A stretch of DNA of 64,000 nucleotides from Combretum micranthum (GCA_024138025.1 JAMXBD010001436.1:1-64000), one strand, 5' to 3'. Shown: positions 42,009 through 57,228, numbered from the stretch's first letter. Numbers and translations are program-made. Notes: a model not told the origin generated them from the sequence alone.

Positions 42009-42640
42009 GCAAGGTTCTTGAACCTAACCAAACCAAAATTAGGAACTGTCTTCCATGATTTTGGTTTGGTGTTAGTTTTGGAACCACGAAACCGCTTTTT
42101 TTTTTTCCAGATAAAAAAAATAATTTTTAAACTCAAAATAATTATTTATTCTAAAAGGCTTAAATTATTAAACCAAATTAAAAAGAAAAATTTAGATAGC
42201 ATATTTATTTATGTAAACACATCAAATATCAACTATATTTAATAATATAAGATTGCAAAATACTTTAGAGGGTAAAGAAAATTACAATATAAAAAATAGT
42301 CTAATATTATTAAGGAAATGAATTTTACTTTTATGAGAAGTTTATATAAACTAATTATATATGATTTTAAGTTATATTTATTTGTGTTGTTGATAATAAC
42401 ACTTAAATATTGTGATTTGATAATAAATTTTATAATTCATATGAAATAGTTTAAACACTAATAATTATATATTTGGAATTATTTTTTAAAATATTTTCTC
42501 TTTTTTTTTTCTACGGAACTAGTTGGAATCATCGGTTCTAGAGGTTTTAGGCCAAATAATCACCTAAGAATCAGAATTGGCTAATCGGCTTGATTCTGGT
42601 CCGGTTCCTGATTCAAAACCATACTATACCCATTTCTATC
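42009..42640. mobile_element. GGTTCC-rich element, copy B
   Basis: Counterpart of 2641-3269 with small indels in the poly(T) runs. Confidence 0.4.
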
Positions 42641-43284
42641 ATTACCAATATTATGGGTTGTAGGACAACTATTATCAATAATGTCTTACGGGGTTGCAGT
42701 TTATTATTCTTGTAATAGTTGAATCAAAGTTGTTTGAATTCTAGTTGTTAGAATTCTGTGTTGTTTGTGAAAAGATCCAAATATTAATCATAAGAAATCA
42801 AAATCAAATAAAGTCAATAAAAAGATATTGGGTTCACGTACGGATCTAAACTGCAAAATTTTCAAAATTCCTAAACTAGCCCTAAATTGAATACCTAAAT
42901 TTTGGTAATTAAAAAACAATTCAAATGTCGAAGTAAATTAAATTGTAATTTAATAATAGTTCTCTAAATGGAAATTCTACAAGAAAAAAAGTAAAACAAT
43001 ACAAGTAGAGCCTTTCTTTTTGGAAAACTACAATTTTGTCCTTAACCGGGGTTCTAGGTTGAATTAGAACTTGAAATTTAATTAAAATAGATAAAATGAA
43101 TTTATTTGAGAAAATAAATCATAATTTACACCAAAGATGTATAACAAGTCATAAACTAATTTAAAAAAAATGAATAGCATAGGTGGCACCATGAAACAAA
43201 AAGAAGAAAACTCTAGACCTTCACATCCTTAAAATTCGGGTGGCTGCCCCTACCCCCTTTTTTCTCCCTCTTATCATCTCCTTT

Positions 43285-46195
43285 TGATAGGATCCAAAGG
43301 GCATAAACGTAGAAGATCAAAAAGCTATCAAAGTTGGATTGCATACCTATACGCCGTATGTACGCTACTGGCCTAAAGGCCTACACTGCCGGCGTACAAA
43401 CAAAAGCAATCCAGCCTTCTGCCAGCTTTCATTGAAGGTTCGTTGACCTTCATTGCAGATCTGTGCACTGCCACCAATGCTGCTAGCTTTCTCAAGTATG
43501 CTACCAGTGTAGGGTATTTAAGTCGCCAGCGGATAGCTAGCTTACAAAGCGACCAGAAGCGTACATAATAGAAAACTCTAAAGTCATTGTGTAAGCCATT
43601 GACTTTTATCATTTATGGCGTTGGCCTTCTAGCTTACACCACTGGCCTTCCCTATTACAAAAACTGATAGTTTGTAATTTTTTTTCTTGTTTAGTTTAAA
43701 GGTCGCTAGCTTATATTATTCGATGATTATGTTTCTTATTATGACCTTTAGGTTTCTTTTAAGCTTATATATATTGCTCTTTGCTTTGTTATGAACGTAT
43801 GAGTTGAGCGAATACATTTTCTTGAGAGTTTCTTTCTAAGGTGAGAACTCTCTTGTGGTTCTTGTGAAAAGAACTATTCTTTGATAGTTTTGGTTCTAGT
43901 TAACAAGGATTAATTAGGGTTAAGCTTCATTGTTGATAGCTGTGGTTTCAAGCGATGAATTTGTTTAGGGTCAGGTTACGATCGAATATTGATAACTGTG
44001 GTTTCAATTGGGTCCAATTGCTTATTTGCTTGTTTCAAGACAATCCTAAGGTTTGTATTCCATTGTTGATTGCTTAGGTCGTAGGGTTTCTGCACCTAAG
44101 GTTTGCGGGTTCGCATTAGTTGACATTAGGGCTTTTGGAATCTAGAATGGATAATCCTATCCTTTATCTTTTAATTGTTGGTTGATTAATTCATAGAATG
44201 AAAAAAAGAGAGGAGAAAATTAGTGTAAAAAAAAGGTTTTTGATTTTTAGGGTTTTAATATGTGTTGTTTAAGTTATGAAGATTTTGATTTAAAAAAAAT
44301 GAGTAGTGGAGGAGAGAATAATGAAAGTGAAATGAAATTATTCATGAAAGCTATTCAAGATCAGTTTGGGAAATTGAATAGGAGATTAGATAATCTTGAA
44401 TCTCCATCCAAGCCTAAATCCTTTAGAAGGCATATGGATTAGGAGGAGGAGGATGAGGATTTTGATTTTAGCATAAGAAGTGTTAGGAGAGGTAAAAGAG
44501 CTATGCAAAAACAAGATAGCAATTTGGGAAGCATTAAAACGAAAATCCCTTCTTTCTAGGAAAAGAATGACCCAAAACCATATTTAGAATGGGAAAGGAA
44601 GGTCGAACATGTTTTTAACTGTCACAACTATTCAAAGGAGAAGAGGGTGAAGTTAGCGCAATGGAATTAACTGACTACACCAGTATTTGGTAGGATCAAT
44701 TTGTTCTGAACAGGAGAAGATATGGCGAGAGGCGAATTAGTTCATGGGAGGAGATGAAAGTAGTAATGAGGAAGAGATTCATTCCTAGCCATTACTATAA
44801 GGATTTGTGTAGGAAATTGCAAAATTTGACTCAAGACTCCATGAGTTTTGAAGGATACTATCAGGAGATGGAGAAAGCCATGATAAAGGCTAACATAGAA
44901 GAAGATCATGAGGCGACTATAGCCAGGTTTATTGGTGGATTGAATCTAGAGATTGCTTATATGGTGGATTTATAGCATTACGTGAAGATGGAGGAGTTGC
45001 TACACAAACCCATTAAAGTAGAGAAGCAATTGAAATCCAGGGGCAAATCAAAGTTTGGTTCATCATTTGGATCTTCATGGAAGGTAGATTGGAAGGATCA
45101 TAAAACAGTTGCAAAATCAAAAGAGGATGTGAAGGCCAAGGATTCTGATTCTGTTTCTAAAGGTAAGATGGAAAAATCTTCTTCTAGAGCACGTGATATC
45201 AAATGCTTTAAATGTTAAGGATATGGACACATTGCTACACAATGTCCAAATACAAGAACTATGATTGTCTTGAAGAATGGTGACATAGAAAGTGAGAGTT
45301 CCAGTGATGATGAGATGCCACCATTAGAAGATTGCAGTTATGTTGATGTCAAAGGACCCATCGAAGGAGAATTATTGGTCAATAGGTGAGCTCTAAACAT
45401 GCAACCAAAAAGTTGTCAAAGTTGGACTGCAGACCTGTATGTTAGACATGTATGCCACTGGCCTAAAGGCTTACACTACCGGTGTAGGAACAAAAATAAC
45501 CTAGCCTTCTGCCAGCTTTCATTAAAGATTCATCGGCCTTTATTGCAGACCTATGCATCTCTACCTACGCCGCCAGCTTTCCTAAGTACACCGCTGGCAT
45601 ATAGCCGACTTACAAAGTGACTAGAAGTGTACATAATCGAAAACTATAAAGCCATTGAGTAAGCTACCGCTTTTATCACTTATGCCATCGGATTTCTAGC
45701 TTACACTGCTGGCCTTCTTGCTAGCCTTCCTTGTTATGGAACTTATAGTTCGTAATTTTTTTTTCTTGTTTCGTTTAAAGGCCATCAACTTATATTATCC
45801 GACGATTATGTTTCTTATTATGACCTTTATGTTTCTTTTAAGCTTATATATATTGCTCTTTGATTTGTAATGAACATATGAGTTGAGTGAATACATTTTC
45901 TTGAGAGTTTCTTCCAAGGGTGAGAACTTTCTTGTGGTTCTTGTGAAAAGAACTATTCTTTGATAGTTTTAGTTCTAGTTAACAAGGATTAATTAGGGTC
46001 AAGTTTTGTTGTTGATAGCTGTGGTTCCAAGCGAGGAGTTTGATTGGGGTTAGGTTACGATTGAATATTGATAAATGCAGTTTCAATTGGCGGGTCCAGT
46101 TGCTTATTTGCTTTTTCAAGACGATCCTAGGGTTTGTATCCATTGTTGATCGCTTTGGTCTTAGGGTTTCTACACCTAGGGTTCGTGGGTTCGCA
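43285..46195 (+). mobile_element. Nested gypsy element, copy B, with internal deletion
   Basis: The 5' LTR is 43285-44115. The interior ends at about 45407, where CCAAA of the post-zinc-knuckle region joins AAGTTGTC of the 3' LTR. Relative to A, about 6026-6849 is missing: protease, pol remnant, polypurine tract and the first 35 bases or so of the 3' LTR. The remaining 3' LTR runs to 46195. AAA occurs at both deletion edges in A, so the junction fits a microhomology deletion. The 5' LTR keeps CCGGCGTAC, where A has lost CG. Confidence 0.85.
44299..45407 (+). pseudogene. gag pseudogene of the nested element, copy B
   Basis: Shares with A the stops after RRHMD, after VDL (moved by one C-to-T-type change to TTATAG), at the zinc knuckle and after VNR. 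The gag core 44754-44975 (73 codons, [20 protein letters not shown] onward) is open here, while A has a frame break near 5518. It ends at the deletion junction, so protease is absent. Confidence 0.8.
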
Positions 46196-49100
46196 TCATC
46201 TTTCCTTTATTTCTTCTTCACTAAAACCTTCGTAAGACTCATATAAGGTAGAATGCCTCCAAAATCCATATTTTAAGCACCTTTAGTCTTTATTTAAGCT
46301 AGTATAATTAAAAATTAGGTTAGAACTAGTTTTCTCCTTCTTTCCTTAAGACAACAAAGATGAACATCCAAGGGGCTTAAAAGTTTCAAAATTCGTAATA
46401 CCGAAACCCAAGGTAAGAAAAGTGTACTAAATTTGAGTTTTAGCTCTTTTTATAACTTAATAAGCTCTCTTAGATTATATTATCCTTGGATAATAGTTTG
46501 AGATTAGAAAGCCGAGTAAATGAAGATGGAGAAGCCACTCAAGGTTCAACAAAATTCATGTAAAGGTAAGTATGAAAATTTAAGATGTTGTAATGTAAGT
46601 GTTTTAGCATTTTAAGCATGAAAACTGACTTAGGTGAGTTAATACATATTTAGAGTATCAATAAATCAAGTTTTGGAGTAATTTTAAAGTCTTAAATCCC
46701 CTTTCCAAGCTGATGCAAGTGAAAACTATTGTTGGAATGAGGTAAGACATCAAAACTAATTTATTTTCATGAGATTATGATGGTTTTGAGGTTAGGTCTG
46801 CTATGGTAGCATTGAAATGGTATTTTTGGCGTGATTTGAAGGTTGGGTTTTTTTGGAATAAGTTGTGGGTAATAGATTTAGGTGCAGTTGATTTAGGGAT
46901 CTAAAGTGATGAATTCATGTTTAGATTTTTCAGAAATTTATGGTTAAACATGTTTTCAAGGGATGGTGAGACATAATAAATGAGATTAGGTTTAAATATG
47001 ATCTATTAGCTCTTTAAAACCCCCAAAAGTCATCCAAAAATACTTTTCATTGAAAAACCTGAGTTTTAACTCAAAATAATGAAAACCTAAAAGAACATGG
47101 GTGGAACACAAGGTTGTGTAATGTCCCGTGTTCCTCTCTAATCTCAAAAACTTGTAGAAAACGAGTTTCCCAGAAAAACATGGCTGATACATGGGATAGT
47201 GTATTTACCTGTGTTCCTCTCTAACTTTAAAACTTAAAAATCAAGTTTTCCAGAAGAACATGACTAAGAACACGGGATAATGTATCCACCCATGTTTCTC
47301 TCTGTCTCAAAACTCAATAAATCCTAAAAGAACATAAGGGAATACATGTGCCCATGTACCGATCATGTACTAGAATAGGGGGAGATACATCTTCCTGTAC
47401 CACCTGTGCTCTTTGCTAGCCCCTCTTAACTTCGTCTTTTCTCGCCTAAATCACATGAAAATTGATGTGGTTCTTTCTTTAACCCTAAGTAACCTTCTAA
47501 GACCTTCAAAATACATATTTAGCAAGTATTAATACCCTATTCACCGAAGGCATTATCCAACCACTTAAGTCCAAAAATGATTCTCATAAACTAAAGTAAT
47601 TCAAACTTAATAGGTGGAATCAGACACCGAGAACTAATAGGATTAGTGGACTTTGGGAATCAATTCTTCAAAGGTCCAGAATCAAGACCCACAAAAATAT
47701 CGCCTACTAAGGGTCAGTTAACTTAAGCCCCTAAACCGACTATAACCTACATAAGTAACTAGATAACTTGGCTAAATGAAACAAATGACCCTTTTAAATA
47801 TTATCCTTAAGTAGATATGGTCAAATTAGAGTGACCTAGATATAAAAAAACAACACAAATGAAATAAAGATAGTAAAACTTGAATTAATTCTTGATTTCA
47901 ATTATGAATAGTTATTGGATATCGACCTTGGAAAGGGATAGCAAGCTTAAACCGATCGACAGGTATGCAGTAATTGCATGTCACTTGTTACGATGGTATT
48001 AATAACTGAACTAAGAATTTTAGCTTCGCTTAATTGATGTTGATTGCTGCTTAGTCGCTTACTCTAAGAGTGGTACCTCTGAACTAGGTTGTAAGCCTGA
48101 TCACAACGATGGGATGATGCTGTATTTGTACGTGCCTGGACCCCCCACGGAGTGTACAGTAAGGAGAGGTGGGTAGTCGATATGGGATATTCTGAAACCA
48201 GACGATTAGTTAGGAGCTAGTGTGAAGTTACAATGGAGTTATGCGCAGGTATGGGCTCTTACATAAAATGTTACAATGGACTGTCCTCATTTATGGCTGT
48301 TTGTGGGGAATTGATCCATAATAGACTACTCTGTTATTTTCTTTCCAATAAGTCTGAGAACTTATCGAACCCCCCTCTTCGGTGCGTGATTCGATGAGGG
48401 AACTCTACCCCTTTCATTTGACGGGAGTCTTGAGTGCTTTTGTGCATCTTTATATTTCTAGGACACTAGAAATACTTGTTTGCTGACTTAATTATAATCA
48501 ACTTAAATTGTGTTTGTTGCATTAGCTTAGGTGTGCATGATATGCGTATATGTGTTTGGTTACTATGTACTGGGCTTCGTAGTTTATTTTATTAACTTTT
48601 CAAGTCCAACTGGTGATTTGATGGGGAATGAGAGATACAAGGAATGACTCGATTAGATGGCGATGTACACGACATTTTTGAGTTTTTCGTGAAAAGTTTA
48701 GTGCAATTATATTTTATAAACTTGGATGATTATAATTAAATAACTATCAAATGCTTTTGTTTTATTTAATATGGGCCTTTAGGTCTAAAAGTTTTGTATT
48801 TGAGTTATAACTTCTTGATGAGCCCATGGGCAATATTTATAAACGACTTTTGTGATACTTATTTTATAAACAAGTGGAAATTTTATAGGTTTGATAAACC
48901 CAAACCATGAATAAACAGATGACATTTTGTCAAAATTTTGTAAAAAAATTTATAATGAATTCTCAAATTAAAACTTTATTAGAAACCCATTTTATAATAG
49001 AATGCCTTGCACATATCACTTAGATATGATATGTGCGGTGTAACTGTCATGCCCTATGCGCCTGGGGCAGAGCCGTTACAGTTTGATAGATTGAAAATAT

Positions 49101-50532
49101 TCAAATATTTTTTTTTGTTATTTTGTAATTGCTCACATTTTTCTTTTTCGATGAAGCATTTTTCGTAATTGATTATACACTAGAAAGGTCTAAGAGACGA
49201 GCCTTGCATGATTCTATTCAAAAAGACATGGTGGACTTGCTTCGGGCATGGCATGCTAATATGTACATTTTTGCATATAAATAAACATATACGTACATAC
49301 TTTGCACATCTTCATATACGAAATCATACATAAAATAAACTGTGAAATTGTATTAGATGTAAGTAACTTAACTATTATCATTAATTTTTGTAACCTAGAT
49401 TTTAACAACCGGGATACTTTTTTTTTAGTCGTCAACAACCGAGATACTTTAAATTAATAAAAATACAATAATAATCAACTTATTTAGAGTTAAAATGGAT
49501 ATATTGGTAGGATTCTTAATCACCACATTTGCAATTAGATAACTAGATATGCTCCAAGTCTGATACTTTTGCTTGCTTCCTAACATAACGCTCTAATTTG
49601 CCATTATAGTGTTAAAGTCCACCCACATACTAAGGTAGCTAAAGATTAAATATTATAAGGTTCATTATAGAGCTCAAAAGGTATACGTAGCTTATACGTG
49701 GTAAGCACAATAGACAAGGTTGCTTATATATGGAGTTACTGTGTATTACTTGGCCATGATCTGCCATTGCTATTACTCTACCTAACAGTTTTAATATCAA
49801 ATCTTGTAATGATTTTCCATTTATGACCTTCTCTTTAAGGATAAGCAATTTTCAAAGGCATTTCCCTTATCAAATCTACCCATCCCCGATTAGATCCATG
49901 GTGCTTGAGGGTTGTGTTGGATTGCCTAGAGAACCCAGCATTACAATGCACTTGATAACAAAGAACCGTCTTAAGTCCATTTTAGCTAGTGTGACATTGT
50001 CGATGTGACATCCTCCATGCAGTACATAAAGTAAAATATCCATTCAAGAGTGGAATTAGATATAACATTGCATTTATCAGTAGTAGTTTATGAATGTTCC
50101 TGTCCCCTCTATCATAATATGACATCAAACTGTATGAATGTGAAAACTAAGAGTTAGTGATTATCCTATCTGTATACTCAACAAACAACTTACCATTAAG
50201 CTCGGGTTTTGACCAACTGTGTACTAACCTTAAGGTAAAATAAAATGGGAAAAATATCAAATTCAGTTGCATTTCAAGAGTTTTTATACAAAACACTTTT
50301 GAGTCTAGTTTAAATAAAATTACATATGACAACAAAAGTCTTAAAACATAACATGAAGGCAACGATCACTTCTCTACTCTCCTTTGTAGAAATCCTGAGA
50401 TCTCGAAAGCGGCTAGGCTTACCAAAGCAGTTCGTCTAGTTGGGTTATATCCCTACCTCTGTGTACCTGCAAGGTGAATTACACTATTGGAGAATGACCT
50501 AAAGTCACGGCTCAGTGAGATGAGAGTATAGG

Positions 50533-50920
50533 TGATACGTTCTAGCAGTCTAGAACACAAATCTCCTATCTAGTAAAAAAACACCTAAAGGAAACAAAAG
50601 AGATAGAAGTATACCGAAAAGGTAATTCACTTCAAGTTCTCTTCCAAAGTATTTCCGAAAAGTAATGTGTTTTCCTTCCTACCTCCTGTATACATCTTTT
50701 CTTCTATTTATATTGCTTTTCTTCTACTAACTAATGCCAGCTCAGCCACACACTAACAACACATCCACACTACAACACATGATAGCTCAGCAACACACTA
50801 ACAACACATCCACACTACAACACATGACAACTCAGCATCCTACTAACAACAAACACACACTTCAACAACAAAACTAACTAAAACAGCAACTAATTAGTTT
50901 TTCTCTTGTAAACATTTACA
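50533..50920 (-). mobile_element. Copia-like solo LTR, copy B
   Basis: ATAGG on both sides (50528-50532 and 50921-50925). 45 bp repeats from 50739. Confidence 0.75.
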
Positions 50921-53900
50921 ATAGGCTTTCGAACTCTTAGGGTCGTATCAGTAGTTTTAATCTTACTACTCAAAAGGTAAATATGAACAAGTTAACAAAG
51001 ACATGCAATGCTTGAATAACCATATGTAATGCAATTATCATACGTAGTCTTTTGGTAATCAACATAAAGTCTATGGTATAAATCCCGCTTACATTGAATA
51101 AAGGGATTCACATTTTCACCAGTATTCAAGTTGTCTAATATCCTTTCATTTATATCGCAAGTCCTAATGTATCTTAAATGCAGCCCTTTCCGAGATACTT
51201 TAAATGCAATCTTGTACTAAGATATCCAAATTGAAGCATATTCCTTTAAATATAATAATTGTACCTTTTTCTATACCAATATTATTACTTGATGTTTGGG
51301 TCTTTCATTAATATTATGTTCTTTTACTTGAATTATGCATTAATGATTATATAATACTAAAATCGTTCAATTTCTTTTTATTTTATATTGAAAATTAGGA
51401 TCAAGTCGATTTGGGGTAAGAACCATTTGTTGATTAGATCACAGATGCAAAGTAGGACCAGCTAGATACTGGCTGGATCATCATTGGTTGGATGGTAAAT
51501 ACTGGCTGGATCGTGACCAGCCAAATGGTAAGGTAAGGGCATTAGCTCGACTGTATCTTCCTTCTTTGTAAAGTTTTTCTTACTATGATTAGTTTCCAGG
51601 CCAGTTTCAACTTGTTCACTTCATCAAGTTACTGATAACTCAACAACGATACAAACCATTCAATAAACACTATTTAAACAGCAACACAACACACTGTACG
51701 CACAAAATGAACAGTTTATCATTGAAATTTTCGATTGTTGTGGCTTTTTTATCATCTCAGTCGAAGTAATTTGATGACTGGCTCAAGAAATTTAAGTTTT
51801 CATATGAAATACCTGAGAAAATATTCCTCTAATTTTAAGGAATACGACCATGTTAGTTTAAACTAAAAGTTTATGTAATAATCTTATTAACTGATTACTT
51901 TTACACACTTATGGTGTTTTGCGATGTTTATGTTTGTTTGAAACTAGAAACTATGCGACTTATGGTTTTAAAAATGGATAACCATTGTGAGAGATATGGA
52001 ATTTGAAAATTTGAACGGTTTACAAAGCTTGTTGTATGCGGTGACAGTGAGTGGTGAAAGAGAGAGAGGTTTTAGCGAATTTTATGGTCAAAGTCCATCC
52101 TTATGGGTGGTGAAAATTAATGGATAGTTTCCATTTCTCATATTTAATTGGTATGAAGATCTGTAACGAAGTGTAATGACACATTCTAGATATTATTGTG
52201 TACTTAGAATTCCTAATTGAAATGCTTTATTTTCTAGTTCTAATATATGCTATGATTTATTATAATATTAAGGTTTAAGGTTTTTAATATATTAAGGTCT
52301 ATCCATTAAGTTACCTTTTGATTACCTAACTCTGTATTTCCGTTGTTGCAAAATTACAAGATCTCACATATAATTGAATCCCGAACAAACATTGGAAAAT
52401 GCTGATTTAGGGTCGTTATGATTTGTATTTTTTTTTAATTATTAACTTGGTATCTATTTGGTATTAAGAGTTATAAGGAAAAAAAAGATGAGTGACCCAA
52501 TTACTCATTTACAGACCACACAAATCAAATAAAGATCATATAAATACACATATCAGATAGAAATACATATAAAAACAAACAATCTAAACAAACTTGTGAA
52601 TTCCATTTTTTACTCCTAAGCATAAAGTCTAAAGACAACTACGTACTAGGGTTGTGGGACCTACTTAAAAAATAAAATTTTTATCTTATTGTAATTAAGA
52701 TTAAAGAAGAAGAATTTTGTTGATACGATTGATATGGTGTAAATTTTTCAATAGAAAGCTCAAGAGAGTGGCTACAACATGCGTGATATTCCCTACGTTA
52801 CGTTCGTACTTCACAAGAATGATCCCTAGTTCCTATCCTTGTGATCATTCTTTATTGATCTACCGGCCTATAAATTATCTAGTGGGCAAGTATAAAGCAT
52901 ATTAAGAAGTCATGCTTGATGGAATGGTGAATGATTAATAGGCCTGGCTTTAGAATGAGTTCGGCCCAATAACTCGATACGTGGGATGAGTTTGATTGTG
53001 TCGCATAGGATTGGACCCAAGTGTTTATGGTCCATTTGTTTTGATTTTATTTTTTCATGATTTTTTTATAGTGACATCCTTAAAAAACCTGTGTGTTTGC
53101 TAGCAATAAAATACTAATGTATATCTATATTATTAAAGCAAAAAATACTTTTGGTTTGTTTACTTTGCACATCGTCTTTTGATTTTTAAAATTACAATAA
53201 AAACCTAATGTGTATTATTTTGTTCACAATTTAAGTAACAATATTTAACTACTTTGAATAAATCAAAACTTTCTATTGTAAATAAATAGAAAAATTCAAT
53301 TTTTAAAGCACCCCCTCTCTCGTTTATTTTTGTATTTACTTCTTGATTTCTTTACTATTTTGACACAATATCCTATCCTTTCATTTTTTTCTCTCTTTTA
53401 GTAAATCTTAAGCTAGGATTTTCTTTGCAATAGTTATTTGTAACAAGATAAATTGTCAAATTAATTTTCCTAATGTCACTGTATGGTGAGATTCTATAGT
53501 TGGCCGATCATGTCTAGTAAGCTTGCTGGTTAACTTGAGAGGATTTTTACGATGATGGCACGTGTACAGGTGTTGTAGAGAGAGGTGTAGGAGGAGAAAC
53601 AAAAAAATTTGATTTCTTAATTACACGAATATGATACAAGATCAAACCAAGTAGACTCAATCATTCTTAACTTGTTCTTTGCTGAATGTAGGCTCTGGAC
53701 TTTCTTGAAGATGTTTCAGTAGAGTTTCCATGTTACATTCAATATTAGAATATGCAAAATGACCCCACATGAGAAGAAAAGCCTTATATTTATAGATGTT
53801 AAAAGCTGATGCTAGTAGTAGGATCATTCCTAAGGATCCAACGATTAAAATTGAAGCCTTACTTCCTTTACTAATGGGCTAGGCTTATAGATAGGCAGTC

Positions 53901-54255
53901 TGATGGCTTTTATAATATAAAATCACATTATTCTTTTAAAATAATCTATTATTAATATAAAAGGGCTCAAGGATTATTTTATTCCATATACACCTCATTT
54001 TAGTCAAATAAAGCCTAAATTAGCTTAGAAAGATATTTTTGTAGTCTACTTTTCACATGCGAGAAAATTGAATAAGGCCGAGAGTAGAATAAACTGGTAT
54101 AGTGATCTTTGTTTCGAGACTAATAAGCTAAATCTCCCTATAATATCCCTTATTGGACTCAATCTTCTAAGCTCTGCCACTAACTAAAAAGATCGGTTTG
54201 TGGCATTAAATTGGCTTGAGAGCCCAATTACAAAAATGATCCTCTACGATCTCTT

Positions 54256-54344
54256 ATAAAGATTTCAAGAAATTGCATTTATGTCTTCCCTATTGTAATT
54301 TTTCTCCCATAGTCTCATATAATTTTTTCTATCTATAGTTTTTC
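54256..54344. other. Empty sites for the A-only MITE and solo LTR
   Basis: A single ATA (54256-54258) and a single TTTTC (54340-54344) mark the two pre-insertion sites. Sequence between them equals A 15933-16021. Confidence 0.9.
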
Positions 54345-54942
54345 CTTATTTAAATGTTAAGACGGTGTGTGATGCACAATGAGTTTCATAAGATTAATAC
54401 TAGGTTATGGATAGTCATATCATTTAATTGTTACATAATCACATAGTAAATTAACTTTTTTAAGCAATAAGATCTCCCATGGAGCAATATTTCATATTAG
54501 CATTAATTTCTTAGAAAAATGTTAACATAGACAAATACTAATGTCATTCTATGTTATTGATGTTTTTAGATGATCTTTGTATTATTTTTTTAATATTTAA
54601 CATTTTCACACTGTATAATCAACCATGTAAATGTTTTGCAATCTATAATTCATGAATTTCATATTGTTATATATGCACACACATCACGAGTGCATTGACT
54701 ATTAAAATATATATAAGTACAAATATACTCCGATTGCAAAATTTATCTAATAAATTCCTGTAAAGTAGTCTAACATTTACTTAGTTAAATTTCCTTTTAT
54801 AATGCATAAAATATATATTTTAAACTCTTTTCTTAAATATTACATGAATTCCATCTCAATCTCACATTCAAAATACTACCTCCATCATAATTATGAACAT
54901 GATAAAAATAAGATATAGATAAGGTACTTTTTTATATGCTAA

Positions 54943-57228
54943 TGATGCAGACGACCTAGAAGACACATATGTGAATAAGAGAAGTCGTCCAAGAAGGAGA
55001 GGAAGAAATAACACTAGGCCGCCCAAACGCCGCCTTCCTTAGAAGAAATGCTGCCAGCAGTGGATGATATACCGCTAGTGTTGGAGCCGGCCTACATTGC
55101 TGACAGTTTCGTCTATTGAATTTTCAAATCGTCAGCATTAATTATAAGCCATCGGCCTTTGTTTTCAGCATTAATTGTCGGCTTATGTTACACAATTTAT
55201 TTTTATTTATTATTTGTCTTTGTTGTATTTATTATTTGTCTTTTTAATGTTTTTATGTAATAGTATAAATAGGCTTTTAGAATTATTTTTGTACTTTAGA
55301 ACATTTTACATACTTTTGAAACCCTAATTGAGAGAAGTTTTCTTTATAAAGTTGCAATTCTTTATAAGCTTTTTATTCTAGAAATCATCCGGTGAGTTGA
55401 TTTCTATTCTTTACACTTTTGCGTTGTATTAGATTGATATCAAAGCAAGGAAACTTCCAGTGGAGATGTCAGGAGACGACAGTTTAGGAGGCAGTTATGT
55501 CCTTGATGATGTTCCGGATGTGGAAGTCTTGTAAATTGAGTCACAGGTCAGAAGGGCAGTGTTGGAAGACATGGTAAGAGATTCCGATGTATTAAACAAC
55601 ATTTTGATGACTTGATTGATCAATCTGATGCCAACAGGAATAGGAATGGTTATGGAAAATGACAAGGGTAGAGTATGCACGTGGCGATCCTGTTGTCAGA
55701 CCTGTTTCCTGCTGTCAGACCTATTGCTGCAAATCATAGGTTACATGATTGCAAAGATGCTTTTGAAGAGGAAGATGAATTGATAGAGGAAGAGCAACCA
55801 CGACGATAAGGCATTGATGGCGGATTTGGAAGAGATAAGGCATATGGTAGTGTTAGATGTCAATATAAAGGTAGAGTTTATAATTATGATGAATATTATG
55901 AAGATAGGAATGAATATAGAAGGAATGATTTCAATCTAGTGGCAAATATTCCATATTTTAAAGGAGATTTAGGGTTAAGAATTTTGTTGATTAGATTGCT
56001 AATGTTGAGTGGTTCTTTGATTATATAGAGGTACCAGAGGAGAAAAAGGTAAGATTGGTGGCTTGTAGATTGAAATAGGGCACTTCTGCTTGGTGAGAGA
56101 GTTTAAAAAAATGCTAAGTCATGAAGGAAAAATACCTATTAGAACGTAGTTTAAGATAAAAATATTATTAGAAGATGAATTTCTTCCTCTTGATTATGAA
56201 GAAATCCTATTTCAACAAGACCAAAGACATCATTAGGAAAAGAAATTGATGCATGAAGATCCTGCAGAGTTTATGACATTAGTGCAAAATAATGATTTGA
56301 AAGGTGTAGAAGAAGTTCGTACTCCAAAAGAAAACGGGAAAGAACAAATTGAAGAGACTCCTAAAGAGACCTCATCAAAATTTTTATAAACCATTCCTTT
56401 TAAAGTAAAATGAAAACTTATGGATGAGAAGATTAAAGTAGTTGAAGCTAAAAAAGAAGAGAAACCAAAAGTTGAAGTGGTTGTGAAAGAATCAAAGGAG
56501 AAGCTAAAAAGCAAACCGATTGAAATTAAAAGCAAGAAGAAGATAGATGAGAAAGAGAAGGCCAATCTTTTGGTGACTTTAAATGCTGAGGTTATAGGGT
56601 TCAAGCAAATAAGAGAATTGTATGAAGCTGCTGTTGGTTTCAAATAGATTTGGGCTAATATATCCCCTTTCTACTCGAACTATATATCCCTATATCCAAA
56701 AGAGAACTCAGGGTCGAGTTCTTCTCAAGTGGGAGAGAATGAGGACGACCTAGAAGACACATATGTGAACGAGAGGATTCGTCCAAGAAGGAGTGGAAGA
56801 AGCAACACTAGGTCGCCCAAACACCGGTGCCATTGGCCTTGGAAGAAACGTCGCTGGTGTTGGAAGATACATCGTTAGCGTTGGAGCTAACCTACATTAC
56901 TGATAATTATGTTTTTTGAATTTTCAAATCATCAGCATTAATTATAGGCCACTAGCCTTTATTTCTAGCATTAATTGTCTGCTAATGTTATACAATTTAT
57001 TTGTATTTATTATTTGACTTTATTGTATTTATTATTTGTCTTTTTAGGTTTTTATGTAATAGTATAAATAGGACTTTAACTAATCCTTGTAATTCAGAAC
57101 ATTTTTCATGCTTTTGAAACCTTAATTGAGAGTAGTTTTCTCTGTAAAGTTACAATTCTTTGTGAGCTTTCTATTCTAGAAATCATTTGGTGTATTGATT
57201 TCTATCTTTGCACTTCTGCGCCGTGTTA
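54943..57228 (+). mobile_element. Second non-autonomous gypsy element, copy B
   Basis: The LTRs are 54943-55431 and 56740-57228, with target duplication GCTAA at 54938-54942 and 57229-57233. Same organisation as 19530-21809. Confidence 0.85.
55466..56739 (+). pseudogene. gag pseudogene, copy B
   Basis: Same decayed gag as 20053-21320. The Lys/Glu-rich tail is open from 56420 to 56647, starting MDEKIKVVEAKKEEKPKVEV. Upstream stops match those in A, so most decay predates the duplication. Confidence 0.7.

Larger units (their letters stand above)
42768..49080 (+). mobile_element. Solo LTR with nested element, copy B
   Basis: Target duplication GTTTG kept at 42763-42767 and 49081-49085. Shorter than A mainly because of the deletion in the nested element. 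The terminal hairpin is at 49009-49036. Confidence 0.8.

Noticed and set aside
56233..56643. 136-codon minus-strand frame over the gag tail in B
   Set aside because: Ser/Phe-rich antisense shadow of the Lys/Glu-rich gag tail. Broken in A and lacking any domain.
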